Assembly (NCBI RefSeq): GCF_001025215.1
Contig: NZ_AP012330.1
Span: forward strand, 1,922,001-1,986,000
Direction of reading: 5' to 3'
Origin: Bifidobacterium pseudocatenulatum DSM 20438 = JCM 1200 = LMG 10505
GTDB taxonomy: Bacteria; Actinomycetota; Actinomycetes; Actinomycetales; Bifidobacteriaceae
Length of the DNA: 64,000 bases
Part shown: positions 9,264 through 22,021 of the stretch, in pieces
How positions within the stretch are numbered: position 1 is the stretch's first letter
How the letters are laid out: each line of letters opens with the position of its first letter
The notes under the pieces: generated by a model
Database searches by the model: none
Told to the model about the DNA's origin: nothing
Seen by the model: only the letters and a program-made list of their open reading frames with translations
Program-made: the position numbers and the translations under genes

Positions 9264-9967
9264 TAGAAGAGTCGTAGGGAGTCGTCTTCGGCACCTTTCA
9301 TTTCGTCATAGTCGAGGATCAGGCAGTCGAAGCCGCGGTCCTGAGCGAGCACGCGGGCTTGCGGCGTGATGGTCTGCGCGGCGAAAATGCCACGCACGGG
9401 GGCCAACAGCGGGTCTCGGTTCAACAGCTCGCAGTAACGGGTGAGCTGCTCCACGCCATCGATGCCGCCGTTACGTTTGATTTCGATGGCAACATGCTTG
9501 CCACTGCCGTCGATGGCCATAATGTCGACCGGTCCGATGGCGGTCGGGTATTCGCGGCGCACCAATGTCGCACCTTCTCCGATGCGTTCGATCTGTTCGG
9601 CCAGATACTTCTGCAGATGGTCTTCGACACCGTCTTTGATCAGCCCCGGATCTTCGCCCAAATCGTATGTTTCGTCGGAATAAATATGCTGCAATGTCAC
9701 TTCGAGCACGTCATTGGATTTATCCGCCGAAGCACGAATGACTTTCTGCGGAACCTCCGTAGTCACGTCGTCGTCGGCATGTTCCGGAGTGATGTCTTTG
9801 ATGGTGCAGGGCGCCGCCATCCAGTTGAGTGGCTTGTACGAACCAAGTTCGGAGAAAATCAGCAGACTGTTATCGGCTTTGATAAGCAACACACGCTTGG
9901 CGAGCGGCAAGGACGCATTCAAACGCCCGGAATATTCGGCAGAGCAATCAGCAACAATAATTCGCAC
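9263..9967 (-). CDS. nucS: Mismatch-specific endonuclease NucS/EndoMS
   Basis: A 234-aa PD-(D/E)XK endonuclease that replaces MutS/MutL in Actinobacteria and cuts DNA at G-T, G-G and T-T mismatches. The sequence shows the N-terminal dimerisation domain, the catalytic core with VDIMAIDGSGKHVAIEIKR (Asp and Glu-x-Lys) and QLTRY. The C-terminal tail DSLRLF fits the sliding-clamp binding motif of the family. GTG 9967 is the start; TAGGGT lies 8 nt upstream with no SD, suggesting a leaderless mRNA. Its position just downstream of the ATP synthase operon is common in Actinobacteria. Confidence 0.94.
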   Translation of the reverse strand: MRIIVADCSAEYSGRLNASLPLAKRVLLIKADNSLLIFSELGSYKPLNWMAAPCTIKDITPEHADDDVTTEVPQKVIRASADKSNDVLEVTLQHIYSDETYDLGEDPGLIKDGVEDHLQKYLAEQIERIGEGATLVRREYPTAIGPVDIMAIDGSGKHVAIEIKRNGGIDGVEQLTRYCELLNRDPLLAPVRGIFAAQTITPQARVLAQDRGFDCLILDYDEMKGAEDDSLRLF

Positions 9968-10050
9968 GAGGCACTACCCTACCATGATTGTCGTAAGCCA
10001 TGAATCCCACGATATGTACAATCCTATTTTTGTTTTGATTAATCTTTTTT

Positions 10051-10124
10051 GAAAAAAAACAGTCCGTCTGCTGCAACTACAGAATCGCAATCATATGCAA
10101 TTGCTGCAATCGCAACAGACGGAC
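10051..10124 (-). terminator. Terminator of the ATP synthase operon
   Basis: GTCCGTCTG (10062-10070) pairs with 10116-10124 across a 45-nt loop that contains further self-complementary bases; eight T residues follow on the minus strand. Confidence 0.85.
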
Positions 10125-10147
10125 CGTCAGAAGTATGCTACCGAGTG

Positions 10148-10425
10148 CTACTCTGCCATCTTGACGTCACGTCCACGCTCAACCGCAACGGTGAGCTTGT
10201 TCGAATCGAAGGAGATGAAACCGTCGGTCACTTCGAAGGAGCGACGGCTGCCATCCGGATCCACCACAACGATGGTTCCTTCCTTGATTACGGTCAATAC
10301 AGGCTCGTGGTTGGGCAGGATGCCCATTCCGCCTTCAAAGGCAGGAATGGTGACGGACTTCGCCGTACCGTGCCACACGGGGTGGTCGGCGGCGACGATG
10401 TTCACCTGCATTGTCAATCCGGCCA

Positions 10426-10426
<1 letters not shown>
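10148..10426 (-). CDS. atpC: F1Fo ATP synthase epsilon subunit
   Basis: A 92-aa epsilon subunit with the N-terminal beta sandwich (AADHPVWHGTAKSVTIPAFEGGMGILPNHEPVL region, read in part) and little of the C-terminal helical hairpin, so it is shorter than the E. coli protein (139 aa); such short forms occur in Actinobacteria. It belongs to the central stalk of the F1 sector. The start ATG overlaps the atpD stop by one base (TGATG), indicating coupling. Last gene of atpBEFHAGDC. Confidence 0.93.
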
Positions 10427-12836
<2,410 letters not shown>

Positions 12837-12839
12837 GGA

Positions 12840-14468
<1,629 letters not shown>

Positions 14469-14539
14469 GATCACTCCTTATTGTTGTTTATAAATTCAGT
14501 CAAGTCTTGTTTCAGGCTTGTTCACCGTGCGGCGAACCG

Positions 14540-15367
14540 TCAGGCGGTTGCCTTCACCGTGCGCTGAAGATGCTGCAGCTGTGCGACCACCGTGTTGTCG
14601 GTGACCTCGTCGCCCACCTGGATGCGCATGCCACCCATGACGGTCGGATCGACCACCGAGTTGATGTGCACCGGATGACCGGTCTTCGCCGAGTAAATGG
14701 CGATGAGCTTTTCCACCTGCTCCTTGCTCAACGGCGTTGCCGTGGTAACAGTGACCATCGATTCGCCCATATGGCGGGAGAATTTGTTGATCAGCCACTG
14801 AATGGTCTGCAAGTAGCGGCGATTGCGCAGATTGCAGGTCGCGTGTTCGGCCAGGCGCTTGGTCACCTTGGTGAAATCCGCGTCTCCAATCAGGCTGTAC
14901 AGCAGCTTGACACGGGCTTCACTGGAAACGGTTGCGTCATACAGCTTGGTACGCACGACCGGAAGGTTGAGCAGTGCGGAATGCAACTCTGCAAGCTCGA
15001 TGGAGACCTGCAAAGTCGTATTGGTGTAATCCGCGTAGTACATCATGCCATCAACGCCGAAATCCTCAACGGCATTGGCGATATCAGACACGCGGCTCCA
15101 ACGGCGAGACACCAGATCGGACATGATCTCCATCACGAGCGGATGGGCCTGGTCTCCGATCAGAGTCTTGACTACCGCAACCTTGTCTTCGACTGGGCGC
15201 GACGGGTCGGTGAGGGCACGTTCAAGCTGGATATTGTGGTCAAGCGCGCTGGTGATCGTGAACAGTTCGTTCCCGATACGCCATGCGTCCTCACCGCTGT
15301 CACGCAGCTTGGGGGCCAGCGAGTCACGCGATACGCGGTCTGCGATACGCGATGCTTCTCCTCGCAT
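14540..15367 (-). CDS. atpH: F1Fo ATP synthase delta subunit
   Basis: A 275-aa peripheral-stalk subunit that links F1 to subunit b. The C-terminal half has the family pattern VTVTTATPLSKEQVEKL and DPTVMGGMRIQVGDEVTDNT. It is longer than the E. coli protein (177 aa) owing to an N-terminal extension of about 90 residues found in high-GC Gram-positives. GGGAGG stands 6-7 nt before the ATG. A 71-bp gap separates it from atpA. Confidence 0.95.
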   Translation of the reverse strand: MRGEASRIADRVSRDSLAPKLRDSGEDAWRIGNELFTITSALDHNIQLERALTDPSRPVEDKVAVVKTLIGDQAHPLVMEIMSDLVSRRWSRVSDIANAVEDFGVDGMMYYADYTNTTLQVSIELAELHSALLNLPVVRTKLYDATVSSEARVKLLYSLIGDADFTKVTKRLAEHATCNLRNRRYLQTIQWLINKFSRHMGESMVTVTTATPLSKEQVEKLIAIYSAKTGHPVHINSVVDPTVMGGMRIQVGDEVTDNTVVAQLQHLQRTVKATA

Positions 15368-15396
15368 TGGTCACCTCCCTTTCTTGAAGGTTTCGA

Positions 15397-15918
15397 TCAC
15401 TTCTTGTCGCTGTCCAAGTCGGCGATCATCTGGTCGATCATCGACGACTGCACATCGTCATTCTCGAGCTTGCTACCCAGGATCTTGCCGGCCAGTGCCG
15501 TTGCCAGCACGCCGACCTCACCCTTGAGGCTCACCAGAGCCTGCTGCTGCTGCGATTCGATGGAACGCTGGGCGGTGGCGGTGATCTGCGCCGCATCGTT
15601 TTCGGCACGAGTGCGCGCGTCAGCGATGATATGCGATGCCTCCGTACGTGCGTCGTCACGGATCTTGGATGCCTCGACGCGAGCTTTGCTCAGCTGAGCC
15701 TCATACTTCGCCTTGGCTTCATCGGCATCTTTCTGGGCCTGTTCGGCCTTGGCGATGCCACCTTCGATCTTGGCAGCGCGCTCATCGAACACGGCCTGGA
15801 ACTTCGGCAGGAAGAACTTGTAGAAGAACACGGCGACGATGATCAGAATGACCAACGACCAGAAAATGTCGTAGCTTTTCGGAAGGAACAATTCCATTTC
15901 GCTAGCTGCGGTCACCAT
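15397..15918 (-). CDS. atpF: F1Fo ATP synthase b subunit
   Basis: A 173-aa subunit with one N-terminal membrane helix (SYDIFWSLVILIIVAVFFYK region) and a long Ala/Glu/Lys-rich coiled coil that forms the peripheral stalk with delta. Length is standard. AGGAGGAAG precedes the ATG. Confidence 0.97.
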   Translation of the reverse strand: MVTAASEMELFLPKSYDIFWSLVILIIVAVFFYKFFLPKFQAVFDERAAKIEGGIAKAEQAQKDADEAKAKYEAQLSKARVEASKIRDDARTEASHIIADARTRAENDAAQITATAQRSIESQQQQALVSLKGEVGVLATALAGKILGSKLENDDVQSSMIDQMIADLDSDKK

Positions 15919-15974
15919 AGTGTCTTCCTCCTTTCATGTTCGTTTGCGTCTTCGGTGTTACCTTGAATCAAGTC

Positions 15975-17068
<1,094 letters not shown>

Positions 17069-17539
17069 TCACGCCTCCTGCTCTTGTGTCAGCTGTTAGT
17101 TTAACCCAACAACCGAGTCGAATGTGACGTTCTGGTTACTTAACCAAAGCGTACTTCGAAGTGCGCGTCGACGCGAACGGAGTCCCGTGCGACGCATTCG
17201 ACTCCGAATGGCTGGATAGGATTATTAGCCCGTGTCTAGACAACATCCACACACTTGGGCTTTTCCATACTCCCATTTGGTTTTACCGGCGTTTCGCAGC
17301 AAGCTGTACTAACTAGACACAGCTTTGTGAATCGTCGGATAGCCGACGCAACCAATAGTTTGTTTTACGAAAACAGCATATTGATAAAACGTTTCACCAA
17401 GTATATCACATATAACACAGGTGCTGTATATAAAGAAAGAGGGGCCGCATACGCAAGCCCCCACCAGTAAACAGCCGTAAAGTCACGCGCCAATCACGGC
17501 CGCACGTCAATCACATCAATATGCGGATCAATCCACAAA
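17069..17539. promoter_or_regulatory. Spacer between metA and atpB, with atp operon promoter region
   Basis: No credible gene. On the minus strand it contains several inverted repeats: GGAGTC...GACTCC (about 17179-17210), AGCCC...GGGCT (about 17227-17262) and GGTTACTTAACC (about 17135). A TAAACT box lies close to atpB (about 17097-17102 on the minus strand), roughly 30 nt before the ATG and ahead of GGAGG. The promoter call is tentative. Confidence 0.4.
17430..17462 (-). terminator. Probable metA terminator
   Basis: On the minus strand GGGGC and GCCCC pair around an 11-nt loop, followed by an interrupted T tract (TCTTTCTTTATA). Weak compared with other terminators here. Confidence 0.45.
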
Positions 17540-18574
17540 TCAATCGTGAATCACGCCATAACCGTCACGCACGAACGGCGCAAACGCGTCGACACGCGGC
17601 GAACCCGGCTGATGACGAATCGAACGATCCGTGCCAAGACGCTTCTGCGCACGAAGCTGCGGAACCTCGCTCAAATCGTATGGCGTGGTCTGATACACCC
17701 AATTCAGCCAATTGCGCCACAGGAGATTGGCATGGGCGCGCCACGCGAACACCGGCTCCAACTGCGGATCATCATGCGGGAAATAGTTTTCGGGGAACGG
17801 CACATTCGTCATGCCCTTCTTCATATCACGCTCATACTCCTCGGCCAAGGTGTACTTGCCGTACTCCCAATGGCCAAGCGCGAACACTTCCGAAAAATCA
17901 CGGGTGGCGATCAGCCCAGGACCGGACTTCGGACCCCACGTGAGCACCTGCAACTCCGGATTGCGCGCGATATCACCCTCGTCCACCCCCGCAAGGCGAG
18001 AATGCGGCTGCAGGCAAATCTCATCGAAGCCGTTCGTCAAAAAGCAGTATTCATCCTGCAAATACTGCGGAAACACGCCAAAAATCTTCTCTGGCAAATT
18101 CTCTTTACGCACGTTATAGCGATAATTGAGCGCACCCATCGCGCCCCAGCACAAATACATAGTGGAGAACACATGCGCGGAAGCCCAGTCAAGAATCTGC
18201 TTGAACTCATCCCAATAATCGACCTGTTCGAAATCAAGATGCTCAACAGGGGCACCCGTCACCACGAAGCCGTCGTAATAGTTGTCTTGGAACGCCTCAA
18301 TGGTCTCATAGAACTTCACCAGATGGTCGGCGCTCACATGCGTACCCTCGTGCGTGGAGGTCTTCATGAAATCGATCTCCACCTGCAGCGGACTTTTCGA
18401 GATCAAACGCAGCAGCTGCGTTTCCGTCTCGATTTTCTTCGGCATGAGATTTAAGATCACCAGCTTGAGCGGACGCACGCGCTGGCGCTCCGCTTCAGGC
18501 TTTTCAAGCGCGAAAATACGCTCGGAGTCGAGAATGTCTCTGGCCGGAAGGCCGCTGGGGATCTTGATAGGCAT
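17540..18574 (-). CDS. metA: Homoserine O-acyltransferase MetA, probably acetyl-specific
   Basis: A 344-aa MetA-family enzyme that activates homoserine for methionine synthesis. Catalytic residues match the E. coli numbering exactly: Cys142 (MYLCWGA), His235 and Glu237 (GHWEYGKYTL). Residue 111 is Glu (GAPVEHLDF). Published work on the family links Glu at this position to acetyl-CoA and Gly to succinyl-CoA, so homoserine O-acetyltransferase activity is the better prediction although the name MetA often implies succinylation. The ATG is preceded by CATAAT with a 6-nt gap and no SD, suggesting leaderless initiation. Confidence 0.93.
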   Translation of the reverse strand: MPIKIPSGLPARDILDSERIFALEKPEAERQRVRPLKLVILNLMPKKIETETQLLRLISKSPLQVEIDFMKTSTHEGTHVSADHLVKFYETIEAFQDNYYDGFVVTGAPVEHLDFEQVDYWDEFKQILDWASAHVFSTMYLCWGAMGALNYRYNVRKENLPEKIFGVFPQYLQDEYCFLTNGFDEICLQPHSRLAGVDEGDIARNPELQVLTWGPKSGPGLIATRDFSEVFALGHWEYGKYTLAEEYERDMKKGMTNVPFPENYFPHDDPQLEPVFAWRAHANLLWRNWLNWVYQTTPYDLSEVPQLRAQKRLGTDRSIRHQPGSPRVDAFAPFVRDGYGVIHD

Positions 18575-18709
18575 GCTTCTATTATGGTGCGGGCTCGGAT
18601 ATGGCGCACTTCCCTGCCCCCACGATCAGCCGAAACCGTTATAGGAAAAATGAATAACGCGCTATTTGCAACGCGGTTTTGCATGGCCGGACTGATGCGA
18701 CACGCCGAT

Positions 18710-18737
18710 TTGACATATTTGGAAGTAATCGTAAAGT
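18710..18737 (+). promoter_or_regulatory. Promoter of initiator tRNA
   Basis: TTGACA (18710-18715), 16-nt spacer, TAAAGT (18732-18737), ending 28 nt before the mature tRNA 5' end. Confidence 0.65.
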
Positions 18738-18765
18738 TAATAGAGCTGTCTTAAAGACAAGCCGA

Positions 18766-18839
18766 CGCGGGGTGGAGCAGCTCGGTAGCTCGCTGGGCTC
18801 ATAACCCAGAGGTCCATGGTTCAAATCCATGCCCCGCTA
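18766..18839 (+). tRNA. tRNA-fMet (initiator, anticodon CAT)
   Basis: A 74-nt cloverleaf with the anticodon loop CTCATAA. Initiator hallmarks are the unpaired first acceptor position (C1 opposite T72) and three consecutive G-C pairs at the base of the anticodon stem (GGG/CCC). CCA is not encoded. A strong terminator follows directly. Confidence 0.95.
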
Positions 18840-18845
18840 CTGATG

Positions 18846-18878
18846 AAAGCTAGGAATTGCAACAATTCCTAGCTTTTT
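18846..18878 (+). terminator. Terminator of tRNA-fMet
   Basis: A 12-13 bp stem AAAGCTAGGAATT/AATTCCTAGCTTT with a 5-nt loop, followed by TTTTTTG. Confidence 0.93.
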
Positions 18879-18912
18879 TGTTTTCCGTCAAATCTCACCA
18901 AAACCAATTTCC

Positions 18913-18941
18913 GGACAAAATCTGGACAAAATCCGACAAAA
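18913..18941 (+). promoter_or_regulatory. Phased GACAAAA direct repeats upstream of frc
   Basis: Three copies of GACAAAA start at 18914, 18925 and 18935, that is 11 and 10 bp apart, one helical turn each. They lie in the spacer between the initiator tRNA terminator and frc. Could be a regulator-binding array; no family is assigned. Confidence 0.35.
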
Positions 18942-18965
18942 ACCGGGTATATCAGCCGAGTTCAT

Positions 18966-19028
18966 CAATCGCATGTGCCGAAAGTATGGAGAAAATGCGC
19001 CGGATCCGCCAATCGCATGTGCCGAAAG
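18966..19028 (+). repeat. 19-bp direct repeat upstream of frc
   Basis: CAATCGCATGTGCCGAAAG occurs perfectly at 18966-18984 and 19010-19028. The 44-bp offset is about four helical turns. Both copies lie within 170 bp of the frc start. A 9-bp match (CGCATGTGC in the same orientation relative to transcription) is found upstream of oxc near 23965-23973. Confidence 0.6.
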
Positions 19029-19131
19029 CGAAGATTGCCGCTCAAGGCTGAAAATCCAACGTTCTCCAAGGTTGCACGCGCTACGTTGACCTCGCCAACC
19101 ACATATCACCAGATATAAGGAGAACAAGGCA

Positions 19132-20538
19132 ATGCATTATATGAATCAAGCGAACGCGCACAACGCGACGCAGGACACCACAATGCAAGACAGCGCAACG
19201 CACGATACGGCAACAAAGGCAACGCAGGACACCGCGCCGCTGAAAGGCATCACCGTGATTGACTGGACGCAGGTGCAGTCCGGCCCGTCGTGCACGCAGA
19301 TGCTCGCATGGATGGGCGCCGACGTCATCAAGGTGGAGAAGGTGCAGGGCGGAGATCCGACACGTAATGAAATGAACGACGTGGATGGCTCGTACTCCCT
19401 GTACTTCCTTCAGCTCAATGCCAACAAGAAATCCATCACGCTGAACATGAGAGATCCGGAAGGCAAGAAAATCCTCGCCGAACTCCTGAAGAAAGCCGAC
19501 GTGTTCGTAGAGAATATCGGCCCGGGAGACGTGGAAAAGCTTGGTTTCGGATGGAATGACGTACATGCGATCAATCCGCGTCTGATCATGGCGTCGCTGA
19601 AGGGCTTCAACAAGGGCAGCCGGTTCGAGCATGTCAAGGCGTTCGAGCCGGTCGCGCAGTCCGCGGGCGGTGCCGCTTCCACCACCGGCTGGTATGACGG
19701 CGAGCGCAATGTGCCCACGCAGTCCGGCGCCGCATTGGGCGATTCCAACAGCGGAATGCATCTGCTGATCGCCATTCTTTCGGCGCTGTTGCAGCGCGAG
19801 CATACCGGTGAGGGTTGCTATGTGTACCAGTCGATGCAGAATGCGGTGCTGAACTTGTGCCGTGTCAAGCTGCGCGACCAGTTGATTCTCGACCGTTTGG
19901 GCAAGCTTTCCTACTATGACTGCTACCCGAATTATGAGTGGGGCAAGCAAGGCAAAGCCATTCCGCGCGCAGCGAATGCGGAGGGTGGTTTGGTGCTTGG
20001 CTGGTGCTACCGCGCGAAAGGCTGGGAGCATGACCCGAACGCTTACGTATATATAGTGGTTCAACAGTCCAAGAAGGGCTTCGAGAATTTCTGCCATGCG
20101 ATGGGATTCGAGGATTGGCTGACCGACCCGCGTTTCAATACCGCCAATGCGCGTGACGAGCATAAAACCGAGGTGTACCAGCGTGTTGAGGCGTACACCA
20201 TGCAGTTCGACAAGTACACGCTGACCAAGGAATTGGGTGCGAAGGGCGTGCCGGTCGGCCCGGTGTTGGATTGGTATGAGTTGGAGAACGATCCTGATTT
20301 GAATGGGGATGGCACGATTGTGACCATTGACCAGCAGGATGCGCGCGGCGATTTCAAGACGATCGGCATGCCGTTTACGATGAGTAATTTCGTGCCGGAT
20401 TACCAGCGTGCGCCGAAGCTGGGCGAGCATAACCGTGAGATTCTGCATGCGTTGGGATATGACGACGATCAGATCGCTTCGCTGCGTGATTCCGGTGTGA
20501 TCGGCGGCAACGATGGCGTGCAGGCTGATTTGAAGTAA
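19132..20538 (+). CDS. frc: Formyl-CoA:oxalate CoA-transferase
   Basis: A 468-aa class III CoA-transferase. It moves CoA from formyl-CoA to oxalate, giving oxalyl-CoA and formate, in the cytoplasm. The catalytic Asp is Asp204 in GAALGDSNSGMH, equivalent to Asp169 of the Oxalobacter enzyme, and the surrounding sequence is close to true Frc rather than generic CaiB/BaiF proteins. A Thr/Gln/Asp-rich N-terminal extension of about 35 residues (repeated ATQDT) precedes the family start LKGITVIDW. AAGGAG lies 9 nt before the ATG. It works with oxc, encoded 1.5 kb away on the other strand. Confidence 0.95.
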   Translation: MHYMNQANAHNATQDTTMQDSATHDTATKATQDTAPLKGITVIDWTQVQSGPSCTQMLAWMGADVIKVEKVQGGDPTRNEMNDVDGSYSLYFLQLNANKKSITLNMRDPEGKKILAELLKKADVFVENIGPGDVEKLGFGWNDVHAINPRLIMASLKGFNKGSRFEHVKAFEPVAQSAGGAASTTGWYDGERNVPTQSGAALGDSNSGMHLLIAILSALLQREHTGEGCYVYQSMQNAVLNLCRVKLRDQLILDRLGKLSYYDCYPNYEWGKQGKAIPRAANAEGGLVLGWCYRAKGWEHDPNAYVYIVVQQSKKGFENFCHAMGFEDWLTDPRFNTANARDEHKTEVYQRVEAYTMQFDKYTLTKELGAKGVPVGPVLDWYELENDPDLNGDGTIVTIDQQDARGDFKTIGMPFTMSNFVPDYQRAPKLGEHNREILHALGYDDDQIASLRDSGVIGGNDGVQADLK

Positions 20539-20563
20539 CGCACGTTAGCGCGCACTGGCGCAC

Positions 20564-20597
20564 GAATAAGGGCGGATCACAAGATTCGCCCTTATTT
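20564..20597 (+). terminator. Terminator of frc
   Basis: AATAAGGGCGGATC and GATTCGCCCTTATT form a 14-bp stem (one G-T) with a 4-nt loop; the 3' arm ends in TTATTTG. Confidence 0.75.
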
Positions 20598-20675
20598 GTT
20601 ATGCGTCACATCCATTGCAGTCCACGCCCCGCACTTCCGCACACAACCACATGTCTTACGTCTTACGGTTTACCG

Positions 20676-20739
20676 TCACAAAAAGCGCATGCAGTAACGG
20701 AACGTTGGAATTTCAACGTTCCGTTACTATATGCGCTTC
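20676..20739 (-). terminator. Terminator of the AEC carrier gene
   Basis: A long stem (AGTAACGGAACGTTG core plus flanking GCGCAT) with a 6-nt loop; TTTTTGTG follows on the minus strand. Confidence 0.88.
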
Positions 20740-20763
20740 GTGAGCTACAGTGAGGATACTGAA

Positions 20764-21858
20764 TCAGCCCACGCAGAAGGGGACGAGCCAGATCCACAGC
20801 AGACAGGTGGCCGCGAATGCCACCGTGGCGACGGCCGTGGTCGAGGCGCCTTCTTTTACATAAATGTTGTAACGGCTGGAAATAATGATGCCTGAGAACG
20901 CCGGCGGCAACGCGACCGCCATCACCAGCATCGAAATCTTGTTCATGTCACCGCCCATGCCACACAACAGCGCCACGCCAAGGAACACTGCAGGCGTCAG
21001 AATCAGGCGGAAGAACGTGTTCCAGATGGTTTCCCAACCGAGCGAGAATTTCACCGTGGAAAGCGCGAGGCCCGCGGAAAGCACGGCCACACCGGAATTC
21101 GCTTTGGCGATCAGATCGAAGGTCGGCGCCACCTGGCTTGGCACATGAATGCCCACCAACACTAGGAAAATGGCCAATAACGACGCCCAGCAGATCGGTT
21201 GCTTCAGTGCGTCGAGCAACGCCTGCAGATTGCCGTTGCGGTTCTTTCCCGTATTCGACGTGCCATGCACCATAAGTTCGGCGGTTTTGTCGGTTGCGGC
21301 ATCTCGCGCCGGGTCAAGCGTGATATCGCCTTTTGCATTGGCCTTTGCATTGACCGCGTTTTCGGCCTGCACGCTAAACTTCGCTCGGTCTTTGGCCTGG
21401 CCGAGGTTGATCAGATACATGCCGATCGGAATGGTCACCACGTTGACCACGATGGAAATAATGGCTATGACGAGATTCGTGCTGACGGTGTTGCCGTAAA
21501 TCGGATCAAGCACAGCGAATCCAAGGAAACCAATCGTCGGAGATCCTGCGATCAGAGCACAGACGGCCGCCTCCTGAATGCTGCGGTGGAACAGCAACCG
21601 GCACAGATAATAGCTCACCATAAACATGACGATGACGCCGATGAAACTGATGGCGGTCAATGTTGCGTCTTTCGCAAGCATTGCACGGGTCGATTTGATG
21701 ATGGACACAAATAACGCCGCAGGAAGCGCGATATTCAACACAAGTTTATTAAGTCCCTGCCGCTGATCGTCATCAAAATAACTGAATTTTCCACAAATAT
21801 ACCCTAATGCCATAATGACAATAATTGGCACGATGTCGTCAACAAGTATGTTTATCAC
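20764..21858 (-). CDS. AEC-family transporter, candidate oxalate/formate carrier
   Basis: A 364-aa auxin-efflux-carrier-type membrane protein with two five-helix halves separated by a charged cytosolic loop (about residues 155-215, rich in Ala/Asp/Lys). AEC proteins carry organic anions such as malate. Lying between frc and oxc, it is the natural candidate for oxalate uptake or oxalate/formate exchange, but nothing in the sequence fixes the substrate; it is unrelated to OxlT of the major facilitator superfamily. The start is GTG 21858 with a weak SD-like GAAAGA. It is downstream of oxc on the same strand, separated by a terminator. Confidence 0.85.
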   Translation of the reverse strand: MINILVDDIVPIIVIMALGYICGKFSYFDDDQRQGLNKLVLNIALPAALFVSIIKSTRAMLAKDATLTAISFIGVIVMFMVSYYLCRLLFHRSIQEAAVCALIAGSPTIGFLGFAVLDPIYGNTVSTNLVIAIISIVVNVVTIPIGMYLINLGQAKDRAKFSVQAENAVNAKANAKGDITLDPARDAATDKTAELMVHGTSNTGKNRNGNLQALLDALKQPICWASLLAIFLVLVGIHVPSQVAPTFDLIAKANSGVAVLSAGLALSTVKFSLGWETIWNTFFRLILTPAVFLGVALLCGMGGDMNKISMLVMAVALPPAFSGIIISSRYNIYVKEGASTTAVATVAFAATCLLWIWLVPFCVG

Positions 21859-21958
21859 TGTCGTTCTTTCTTTATATTTTTTCTATCTGCAATCTTCTGC
21901 AATATTGTTTGATTGCTGATATTGCAGATACGTTGATCGGATCATTGGTTTTCAGGCA

Positions 21959-21998
21959 GAAAAAGTGGGCGCACGCATTCCACCGTTCGCACGCCCAC
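21959..21998 (-). terminator. Terminator of oxc
   Basis: GTGGGCG/CGCCCAC stem with TTTTT following on the minus strand. Read-through would couple oxc to the downstream carrier gene. Confidence 0.8.
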
Positions 21999-22021
21999 AT
22001 GTCATACCGACAACCGATGCG

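Noticed and set aside
17255..17470. 71-codon plus-strand frame upstream of atpB
   Set aside because: No SD, no family resemblance, and it crosses the metA terminator.
18846..19131. Prophage or island attachment at tRNA-fMet
   Set aside because: No integrase gene and no second copy of the tRNA 3' end; the downstream genes look chromosomal.
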